Source of the DNA: Tillus elongatus
Lineage: Eukaryota; Arthropoda; Insecta; Coleoptera; Cleridae
NCBI GenBank assembly: GCA_964006375.1
Contig: OZ023263.1
Span: forward strand, 135,743,370 to 135,807,369
DNA: 64,000 nucleotides
Direction: 5' to 3'
Shown: positions 56,101 through 64,000 of the stretch, one piece after another
Layout: every line of letters starts with the position of its first letter
Position numbering within the stretch: position 1 is the first letter of the stretch
Notes under the pieces: model-generated
The model's input: the letters and a program-made list of their open reading frames with translations, nothing else
Database searches by the model: none
Told to the model about the DNA's origin: nothing
Program-made: the position numbers and the translations under genes

Positions 56101-56752
56101 ATTTTAGGTAGTTCGTCAGAGTAATTCTGTAATGGATCGACATCTATTTGTTCCTGAAAATGTATTTCTACAAATTTTGAATTTGGATTTTTCTTTATTA
56201 TGGGCACTCTACAATATCCATCTTTTGCTTCAGCTATTGACTCGTAAATTAAAACATTTGTTTCTTCAATACGTGGTAAAACTACTGTGCCTTTTTCTAT
56301 ATTTACAGGGACTGATACATAATTTTCACAAATTTGTTCGAAAGGTGTAAAATTCAGTGGATTAATTTCAAGGTAAAATGGTATTTTTTGGTTTCCTAGA
56401 GTTAAAATTTGTTTATTATAATCGATATTTCCTTTTAATTTTGTAAGATGAGCTGACCCTATAAGCGCGTCAAATCGATGGTGCCATTGCATGACACGCA
56501 TTGGAAATTGGTAATTAATATTAAATTCTTGTAAAATAGGATACCTTACGTTGTCTTCACCATGGGTTATCTGGTTAACTGATTTCATTGAAAATGGTTC
56601 CTTATAAATAAATTTTTTAAATAACTCGTAAGCCGGTCCTGGATTTATGATACTATCTGACGCTCCGGAATCAATCAATACTTTTAAATTTAGACTTGGT
56701 ATGACAAAAAACGGTAATTTAGGGGTATTAACAATATTATTTATATCTAAAT
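53092..56752 (-). pseudogene. pol: Errantivirus pol: protease, reverse transcriptase, RNase H, integrase
   Basis: Order on the minus strand: protease 'LIDSGASDSIIN' (about 56690), RT blocks 'WRLVIDYRKLNE' (55765), 'FTTLDLAQGFHQIEMD' (55640), 'FCFVYMDDIVIFSK' (55450, catalytic Asp pair), RNase H 'HLTTDASNIAIGG' (55010), integrase zinc region 'HTRNHNGINETYQHLKQKYF' with 'CSICLQTK', and DDE residues in 'IHIDTFSF', 'IVADAGKEFSN' and 'SPVERLHSTL'. Breaks: TGA at 55554-55556, a one-base loss near 54895, TGA at 53635-53637. Pol follows gag by a -1 frame change near 56756. Confidence 0.9.
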
Positions 56753-56755
56753 AGA

Positions 56756-57943
56756 TTAGTTTTCCGAGGCTGTTTCGTGAAAATCCCGATTTGGATTGGT
56801 GTTGTAATTTGTAAAAGTTTCAGTTGGTTCAGGAAATTCTAGTGGCTGTATATTTTCGTCAGAGGGTTGGTCGTCATAAGGGTATTCGTCATAATGATCT
56901 AGTGGTAGGTCCTCTTGGTTAAAGAGTTCTTGGTGTTGAAACGTGGGCCTAGATTGGGGTATAAAGTGGTTTCTTTGGGGCATTTGTCGTGTATTTCTTA
57001 AGGGAGTTTGGTTGCTTATTGACATGGGTGTCGTTCCTCTACTTAATTGAGTTGGAACGTGTTGTATATTTCTATTAAAATTTTGAACGGGTCTTATGTT
57101 AGAAATTGGTCGAGAAGGAAACGGTTGCATTTGTTGTGTGATTTGTTGTGGTTTGTTGTAAATTTGGGGAAATGCTGGAAATATTGGTTTTTGGGTATAC
57201 GTCTGTCTATGTTGTACAGGTGTGTTATGATTTGTTTTCGTATTATTTTTGTTTCTCAGGCTATTAATGAAATTCGACTGTATAATCTCGTTATCTATCC
57301 TATTACACTCTAACATAAGTGAATCAAGAGTATTAACACTAACTAATCTGAGATGTGAGAAGTAAGGTTCTATTACACCCGCTTTAAATGCTGCCACTGC
57401 ATTCTGTTGATAAAATTCTTTCTTGTACGTTTTTACATCGTTTACTAAATCTTGTATATCTACATGTTCAATTAAAATCTTTAGCTTTTCTTTAATTACA
57501 TTGAAATATTCCTGAATAGTTTGTGATTTAGTCATAAAGCTAGTATTTAAATCATTAAATAAAAGATTTTCTGAACGGGGGTCTGAAAACTGATTTTTCA
57601 AAGCAAATTTTATATTTTCCCATGTATGGTTTTCTAAACTAATTAACACGTCACGAGCGTTACCAGTGATTTTAGCTTTTATAAATTCTAGTAACATTCG
57701 ATTTGCGTGTGTTTCGGCTTCTGGCCTTCTATAACTAGTAATATAAAGTTCGCATTGTTTAATAAAATAAGCAAGATGCTTCTGTCCACCGGAATATTCG
57801 GGGATCATGATAGCAGCTTGTGAAAATTCGGCAATGTGATTATTTGCCATTTCTAAATTATTTAAACTTAATTGATTAAAATTGTCTTCCTCTAATTCTA
57901 ATATAGGTTCTCTTTTCCTAATAGGCGATCTATCTCTTATCAT
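56756..57943 (-). CDS. gag: Errantivirus Gag, intact frame
   Basis: ATG at 57943, 395 residues, no stops. N-terminal acidic stretch, then a capsid-like region 'AAIMIPEYSGGQKHLAYFIK', 'FIKAKITGNARDVLISLENH', 'NQFSDPRSENLLFNDLNTSF' and 'TIQEYFNVIKEKLKILIE' typical of gypsy/errantivirus gag, followed by a Gln/Pro/Asn-rich basic tail from about residue 235 in place of zinc knuckles, as is common in errantiviruses. Forms the particle and packages RNA. The stop at 56756 overlaps the region where the -1 pol frame opens. Confidence 0.85.
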   Translation of the reverse strand: MIRDRSPIRKREPILELEEDNFNQLSLNNLEMANNHIAEFSQAAIMIPEYSGGQKHLAYFIKQCELYITSYRRPEAETHANRMLLEFIKAKITGNARDVLISLENHTWENIKFALKNQFSDPRSENLLFNDLNTSFMTKSQTIQEYFNVIKEKLKILIEHVDIQDLVNDVKTYKKEFYQQNAVAAFKAGVIEPYFSHLRLVSVNTLDSLMLECNRIDNEIIQSNFINSLRNKNNTKTNHNTPVQHRQTYTQKPIFPAFPQIYNKPQQITQQMQPFPSRPISNIRPVQNFNRNIQHVPTQLSRGTTPMSISNQTPLRNTRQMPQRNHFIPQSRPTFQHQELFNQEDLPLDHYDEYPYDDQPSDENIQPLEFPEPTETFTNYNTNPNRDFHETASEN

Positions 57944-58272
57944 TACACAACATACATGAACAAGTAATGGTTGTTAAGTATTACAGGGTGAATTGAAAAA
58001 TAGAGCGCGAATAGGAATTATTGAACAAAATTATATAAGGTATAAATGTAAACTAGATACGATATGAATGCACAGATAAAAATATTGGAGGAAACTTACA
58101 GGAAGCTCATTGGTACTTCTGCTATTGGTTTCTCGCTGATTTTCCTCTGGCAGTGTGGACTGATTTGCACCGTTGTGGATGTTCGATGTTGCACATAAAC
58201 TTTTAGAAAAAAGACCGAAACTAATTTTACGAAGATTTAAAGCTTGCCAAAATCAGGTTTCGATGTGCAATA
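57944..58272 (-). other. Errantivirus 5' leader
   Basis: Non-coding stretch between primer site and gag ATG, about 330 bases, expected to hold the RNA packaging signal and the splice donor for env RNA. I cannot point to the donor with confidence. Confidence 0.5.
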
Positions 58273-58289
58273 CTGTTCTATGCAGCGCC

Positions 58290-58290
<1 letters not shown>
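58273..58290 (-). promoter_or_regulatory. Primer-binding site
   Basis: On the minus strand TGGCGCTGCATAGAACAG starts at the last T of the LTR. TGGCGC is the 5' part of many errantivirus primer sites (tRNA 3' ends finishing GCGCCA). The exact tRNA is not identified. Confidence 0.65.
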
Positions 58291-58700
<410 letters not shown>

Positions 58701-59129
58701 ACCACGATACTCCAAAAATAATAAACCGATTTTCATGAAACTTGGCACGCGTGTTCCTTTACTAAATGGCTTCATCAGGAAAATCAGACTATTTTTCCGG
58801 GAAAATTTTGGGTTTCCTTCCAGTAAATGTTTGTATCTTCGTTGTATCTTCGAAAATAGCAAATCTATTTTAACAAATTTGCTACGCAAGTTGCTCATAT
58901 ACAGCGTATACCACATACGTAAATTTTGCTCTCAAGCTTCAGGGAAAAAATATATAACCATTTAAAGAAAAAAAATCCGTCGCACGCTAGAGGTCAAAGG
59001 AGCTCAAAATACCAAAATAATATATGTGATTAACAAAAATTATGCATATGACAGACGAATATTAACTTTTTTTAGTGCAAAAATGCCAAACGGTACCAAA
59101 AAATGCTTTCAAAATTTTTGCTTGGTTCG
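58701..59129 (-). repeat. (AT)n-bearing repeat family, copy 10 (inverted, diverged)
   Basis: 'caccacgatactccaaaaat', 'aaaccgattttcatgaaact', 'tatttttccgggaaaatttt' and 'gagctcaaaata' follow the order of copies 4-6. Carries on from the microsatellite at 58564-58700. Confidence 0.65.
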
Positions 59130-59345
59130 AAAGCGATAACACAAAGTTGCATTTTTTTAAAATGGCAATTATAGTTCGCTATGAAGTTTTTCAAAAGCTT
59201 ATTTTTTCTGTGTGTAACGATATGAGGTTTGATATAGTTATTTCCATTAGTTTGAGATTTATTTAACAAAAGCTATTTATCATAAATTATTACCAAATTA
59301 TGTGCCAAGCAGGCGGTGAATAGATCCAATCCGATGTAACAATTA
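59130..59345. repeat. Left arm of a ~215 bp inverted repeat
   Basis: 'ttggttcgaaagcgataaca', 'aatggcaattatagttcgct' and 'atgtgccaagcaggcggtga' are the inverted counterparts of 63225-63475. The arms enclose a mariner-type transposase relic and, nested inside, a hAT element. They are probably the ends of the mariner-type element or its host repeat. Confidence 0.75.
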
Positions 59346-59515
59346 TGCCAGTAGTGTATCTATTAGAAGGCTATTTTTATGAGTAGATGATTTTTTTTAT
59401 TACAATAAGTATAACAAATGAACGAAATAACTTTTTATATAAACATAAAAAGAAACTTTGTTTGGACCACTTAAAAAAGAAAAGCAAAGGAAAAGTATAT
59501 CTGAACAAAACTTAC

Positions 59516-60499
59516 CTACAGTAAATGTTTAAAGTGTCTACCATCACCATCAACTTCTAAACACTTCTGGCACCTACGAACTACTTCTCTGGACGTTTTT
59601 TATCGACTGGTGACGAATACTCCTTACCGAGGCTTGAATATTATTTTTTACTTCTTCAATAGTGTCAGGTATTTTCTGATACATTTTATTTTTTAAATTA
59701 CTTCACAAAAAGGAACCGAGAGGCGTCAGGTCCGGAGATCTCGGCAGCCACAAAATAGGCCCTGCATTTCCATTCCAACTGGGAAAATGTTCCGTTAGAT
59801 ATGCTGACACATTTCCAGAATTATGGACAGGGGCACTATCGTGCTGAAAATGTGTTCGTATTCAGGGGTAAATTGTCCAAGATTTATTCCAATTCACTTT
59901 ACAGAAATCCCAAATTTCGTTCTGAATTCAGATTCGTGTCATAGAAAAATGGTCCTACGATTGTGGTACCAATTATTCCCCACTACACATTTACTGAAAT
60001 TACGTACTGGTCTTTTCTTTCTGCAGTAAGATGAGGATTGCTTTGATCTCAATATAGAGTATTGTGTGGAATAAATATCGCGGTATTAGTGAATTTGGTT
60101 TCATCTATAAAAAAAATTCAATACGAAAAACGATCACTTTGCTCAGTTTTTCTTACCAACCATTCTAAATTGGTCGGCTCAAATCTCCCGAATATAATTA
60201 CTAATACTACATTTGCAGAGGCGATAACTATTCTGTTTAAGAATCAAACGAGCCTTTTCTTTTGAAACCTCATACTCGTTCGCCAGTTCTCTGGTATATC
60301 TACTTGGTTTATAATGAATGTCAAAACTCTTCGTCTTCCTCTTTAAATTTCAACCTCTCAGTTTTTGGTTTGTTGAATGGACCGTAAACCTTAAGATTCA
60401 TTTCCAGTTTCGCAAAAAGTAATTTATCGGGCTGCCTTCTTTCCATGTATCGTTGGAAATACATTTCACTAGCTTCATCGACATTTCTGTTACTGCCAT
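59516..60499 (-). pseudogene. Second Tc1/mariner-type transposase relic
   Basis: Minus strand from ATG at 60499: 'MAVTEMSMKLVKCISNDTWK', 'YTRELANEYEVSKEKARLIL', many stops, then a clear C-terminal part: 'HFQHDSAPVHNSGNVSAYLT' (second catalytic Asp), 'LPRSPDLTPLGSFL' (third), and 'LEVDGDGRHFKHLL' at the stop 59516. The end resembles the gene at 41243-42382 ('VEGGHFEHLL'). The first catalytic block is not recognisable. Enclosed by the inverted repeat 59130/63225. Confidence 0.7.
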
Positions 60500-61137
60500 A
60501 TTAACAGAAAACCATGTCATTTTTCTCTTCATTCGTATACATTATAATTTATTGTCAGAGATGGGCGCGTAATCTACCTGATACAGATTACACGTAGACC
60601 ACCTCGTATACAAAAGAGTAATCTACACCACCTCTTTCAGACATTGTTGACGTCAACAACATGATAAGCTGAAGCTGTGAAAGTACACGCTTATCCACAG
60701 TTAAAATATGTTTTTTTGTGTATAAAAGCAAATGTTATATTAGAATGGGCAGAGTGGATGTGTAAGAAAGTACAACAGGAATATAGAACAATTGATTGTT
60801 TTTCAGCCAAGCAGAAATATAAACATAGTAGTCTTTTGTTTTATGCCCTTATAAACACAAAACATTAACATATTTTTCAGATCTCTGATTCTAAAAAAGA
60901 AAAAATAATAAAATGAATTCAGTTTTGACTTTCAGTATCCAAGGTAATTTCTTCGTCCGGGTCCACGTTGGACAAAGTAGAGTCTTGCATTCGTAGAGTA
61001 TAGTAAACGTACATTAGTTTTTTGATCTTTCAAATGTTAATCGGTTTCGACGAGGTGTGTGAATATGTGCCCAGGATGAAAAGACACGCTCAAGTTGTGC
61101 AGACGAAGCCGGGATATTTATCAATTTAATGGCAAGT

Positions 61138-62155
61138 TTACTGATTATTGAATATTCCAATTCGGCCATTTTCCAAAACACAGATGGTTATTTTTTTTTC
61201 ATACAGTATTTGAAAAATACCTGCTTTAGTCTTGAATGCATCAAGCTCTTCCAACCCAGTTCCGTTAAGATGTTTCAGTAGAAAGTAATTCACCTTTCTG
61301 TTTTGGTCTTTGTCCAGTTTAGAATTATCATAAAAAGGATGAAGGTAATATGCAGTTAGTGCTAAATCAGTTAATGCCATATTCTTTCGTGCTTTCACCT
61401 TATCTGTATATTATTTAGGTAGGGTTAATTCTAGCCACAATGTTGCTGCATCAGCCAGATTGAAATAAAATGTCTGGCAGTTATTGTATCAAATCACAGA
61501 CTGGTTAAAAACTTCGACAGTTCCTGTAATTTCTTGAATGAAGTCATTGTTGAAAATTAGTTGTGAAACTTTTTGTTTTATTTTCTTAGTTTGAGGATCT
61601 GCAACAATAATCTTCATAAATTTTAAGTTGTGAAGTATATTTTGGTACGAGTCCCTGTATGAGCACCACCTTGTTTCGCAAGGTAACTTAACACGAAGAC
61701 CACCCTTATTTACTATCAATCGTTCCAAATCCGGACGTTTGAATTCTTTCAGAACTGACGAAACTTGGTCATTTATTTGGCCAACAGATCACCGATGTGA
61801 CTATTACATCTTGAGTGCCATATAACGTGACTCATTAAGTTTCCCATTCTTATCATTGGACTTGCATTATCTGACACTACACAATAAATACTGCAGTCAT
61901 AATATTGTTTAGCTAGTTGTAGAGAGTCAATCAAAATTTGAGATAACTTCTCAGCAGTTTTTGATTCCGCAGTTACATCGTATGCATTCAGAAAACCTTG
62001 AGCGCCCCGTAATTATGTATCATAGACACAACAGTTTTCGTGCTCGTTGAGGAATTTTTCCAACCATCTATCAGCACTACTGATTCTGAGCTTAATAACT
62101 TATTGCCAACTGACGTGAGGCATTTTTCATAATCATTGTTTTAAATTGTGGTTGA
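61138..62155 (-). pseudogene. hAT transposase, catalytic and dimerisation regions
   Basis: Pieces in several frames: 'SVVLIDGWKNSSTSTKTVVS' (about 62085, the D-G-W block with the first catalytic Asp), 'SIYCVVSDNASPMI' (about 61870, second Asp), 'GGLRVKLPCETRWCSYRDSY' (61700, C-x-x-R-W block), 'DLALTAYYLHPFYDNSKLD' and C-terminal remnants to 61138. All are hallmarks of hAT transposases with an all-helical insertion. At least five breaks. Confidence 0.75.
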
Positions 62156-62536
62156 CAGCGTTTTCCTGCTTGGAATTTTGTCTATATATGAAGGACGCAG
62201 TTTCTTTATAAAATTTTCAAAATGGACGGATTCCACAGTCGCAAGAGGTAAATTGCATCCAAATAAGAAATCTCCCAAAGCCGCCGTTATTTCATCTCCC
62301 TGACTTTTTGACACAGAGTCCATAAATTTTGTTAGAGTTGCTGTTCTTTTATTAGTTTTAGGTGTTTCATTCTTACGAATGGCACTCCAAGTTGCATCTC
62401 CTGATGCTGAAGAGTTGTTATGTGAAGATAGAACTTTATGGTTGCTGCTTGTAAATGAATTTTGAAGAGTGCTTTCTCGTGACGTTGTAGGAATTAATAA
62501 TCCACTGGGCAGCACTTCCATGTCCATGAACTGCAA
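62141..62536 (-). pseudogene. hAT transposase, N-terminal region
   Basis: A 131-codon frame: Ser/Thr/Asn-rich linker ('NSFTSSNHKVLSSHNNSSAS'), then 'KFMDSVSKSQGDEITAALGD' and 'VESVHFENFIKKLRPSYIDK', the helical domain before the first catalytic block. It ends 'IPSRKTLSTTI' and continues in another frame into 62155-61138. Length and order fit a hAT protein. Confidence 0.65.
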
Positions 62537-62689
62537 TTTGTTGAGATTTTGATACGTGACTAATATTCAAAATGTGGCAGTTACTTACCGTTATGGCATC
62601 ACTTTGTCGCGGAGTTGTTGGAATACTGGGTGTTGTTGATACATTTTCATTTACACTTGAACCTCCAATGATATTGACTGCCTCATCGT

Positions 62690-62980
62690 CTTATCGTATT
62701 CTTCATGATAGTTTTCTTGAGGCGTACTTGAAGAAAGTGATGAAACATTGGAAGTATCATCTTTGCACACATTGCTAAAAAGTTTACATTCCTTATAGCA
62801 ACCATGACTACTCTGTAAATTACTAATTAACTTACCTATGTACTTGCAGTCCGTTATATGAAGTGTTGCATATTGTTTTGTGGCATATAGAGCACAAGGC
62901 GCGGTGTCCGCTATTTTTTGCCTTAACTGAGTGAAAACCTAGCTCACCGAACCCCCTATTTCGTTTTCTTGCCGACATTT
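62690..62980 (-). pseudogene. hAT element 5' coding part with cysteine motif
   Basis: ATG near 62979: 'MSARKRNRGFGELGFHSVKA' then 'RALCSICHKTICNTSYNG', a C-x2-C with following residues that may be a decayed BED-type zinc finger. An alternative frame over the same bases also stays open ('CALYATKQYATLHITDCKYI') to about 62690, so the true frame is uncertain. BED fingers give hAT transposases their DNA binding. Confidence 0.4.
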
Positions 62981-63224
62981 TAAGCGAAATATGCACATAC
63001 ACCAGCTTCCGCCAGCAACTGCAAACATAACCTAAAAAATGTCACAGTTTGCGTGTTCAGTAGATTGTCGACGTCAACAATCAAACTTGACTTAAACTAT
63101 TAATTGTCTACCCACAAGTGTAGACAATCATAGTTGACGCGTAGATGCCCATCACTGCTTATTGTTGGAAAAAAATATATACTGGAGAACGACGTAAATT
63201 CAAAACTATGTTTGACACAAGCTT

Positions 63225-63475
63225 GTACAATGACAGGTTGTTGATTCTTACATCGGGTTGGATGTATTCACCGCCTGCTTGGTACATAATTTTGCAAATA
63301 ATTTATAATCAATAGTTTTTGTTAATTAAATGTCAAACTAATGGAAAGAACCATATCAAACCTCATACCATTGGAATCAGAAAAAAAATAGGCTTTTGAA
63401 AAACGTGATAGCCAACTATAATTGCCATTTAAGAAATGCAACTTTGTGTTATGTCTTTCGAACCAAACATGCCAT
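63225..63475. repeat. Right arm of the ~215 bp inverted repeat
   Basis: 'caccgcctgcttggtacata', 'gataatcaatagttt'-like and 'aactataattgccatttaag' mirror 59130-59345. Outside it the sequence passes into another diverged copy of the (AT)n family. Confidence 0.75.
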
Positions 63476-64000
63476 GGGCGATAAACTCAAACTATAATGG
63501 GCTGATTTTGTTCAAATTTGGCGAACACCTTTATTTTTCAAGTGGCTTAGAAAACTTTGTTAGCCAGGAAAATTTGGCCAGTTTTTTTTTTTTTGGGAGA
63601 ATATTGTGTTTTTTTTTGAAAACTTTTGTATCTCCGGAAATATCAAATGTGTCACTATATCATATATATTTATATATTCGTTCTCAGGTGAAGGTTGGAC
63701 GCTTTTAGTGTAATGCTGTTAAAATTGTGAATTTCTCGATGAAAAAGATGAGATAAAGGTTTAAAATTCGATGAAATTGTTGGGCATATACTACTTTAGT
63801 GAGTAAAGTAATATCTTTGCTGTATCATCTTGTGATATCCTAGAAAACTGATGAAATAGTTTGTTGGAGTTGAGAATGTATTAAGGTATTTTGGTAGAGT
63901 ATTGCTATCAAATTTATCAATTTTTAATAAAGCGGTACCTTGGTAAAACTGTTTGTACACTACTCAAAAAGATTGTGAATACCAGATGACGGCAGCAGAT
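63476..64000 (-). repeat. Diverged (AT)n-family copy, then unassigned sequence
   Basis: 63490-63660 shows 'aatgggctgattttgttcaa', 'aagtggcttagaaaactttg' and 'gccaggaaaatttggccagt', the family's usual blocks, but without an (AT)n tract. From about 63720 to the window end nothing is recognised. Confidence 0.55.

Larger units (their letters stand above)
60556..63157. mobile_element. hAT transposon with terminal repeats and 8-base target duplication
   Basis: Left end CAGAGATGGGC (60556) and, inverted at the right end, GCCCATCACTG (to 63157), the classic hAT terminal form. Flanks tttattgt (60548-60555) and cttattgt (63158-63165) agree at 7 of 8 bases, a target duplication of the length hAT elements make. 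Interior has hAT transposase pieces on the minus strand. It is inserted within the mariner-type element whose arms lie at 59130 and 63225. Confidence 0.9.

Noticed and set aside
51600..56700. Reassignment of TGA as a sense codon to explain in-frame TGAs
   Set aside because: Gag and the right-arm orphan gene use normal stops, other genes carry TAA and frameshifts too, and homologous codons in sister copies are ordinary sense codons. Mutation is the simpler reading.

Overview
The window is AT-rich eukaryotic DNA made almost entirely of transposable elements and virus-like elements in several states of decay. I see no intact ordinary host gene. The one clear host-derived coding piece is an atypical protein kinase C fragment (20.0-20.5 kb). 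The element mix points to an insect genome: an errantivirus with an env gene, Polinton/Maverick elements with arthropod-type genes, an R1/LOA-like LINE with RNase H, Tc1/mariner relatives and a hAT. The order of insect cannot be settled from sequence alone.

Layout. 0-2.1 kb: decayed Ty3/gypsy element (end of an LTR, primer site, gag, protease, start of RT), cut off by Polinton A. 2.1-10.4 kb: Polinton A, with packaging ATPase on the minus strand and, on the plus strand, a phospholipase A2/hydrophobic minor virion protein (split by a 2.2 kb block of repeats), adenain-like protease, penton-like capsid, double-jelly-roll capsid and a conserved protein of unknown role; then a minus-strand cluster of small orphan genes. 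10.4-13.4 kb: repeats and two more orphan minus-strand ORFs (12.1-12.8 kb). 13.5-17.2 kb: mariner relic, then a GC-richer, 5'-truncated LINE. 17.2-23.6 kb: (AT)n-bearing repeats, the kinase fragment and long gene-free stretches. 23.7-25.3 kb: second gypsy relic. 25.3-40.4 kb: Polinton B with capsid genes, protease, ATPase, chromodomain integrase and family B DNA polymerase, bounded by 1.1-1.2 kb inverted arms that themselves contain genes. A possible micro-exon gene remnant lies at 35.8-36.3 kb. 40.5-42.9 kb: Tc1/mariner-type transposon with ~450 bp inverted repeats. 43-49 kb: (AT)n repeat family and a very recent rearranged duplication. 51.3-58.6 kb: full-length errantivirus (gag, pol, env; 274 bp LTRs differing at one base) inserted in an (AT)n tract. 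59.1-63.5 kb: hAT element nested in a second mariner-type relic.

How the genes relate. The two Polintons share the same order (ATPase divergent from a protease-penton-major capsid-unknown block) and so illuminate each other: A keeps the PLA2/minor virion gene, B keeps integrase and polymerase. Nearly every element gene carries stops or frameshifts. Exceptions are open frames for the Polinton B penton protein, the right-arm orphan gene, a zinc-motif protein and the errantivirus gag. About twenty (AT)n tracts of 50-175 bp recur, many at the same place inside one repeat family.
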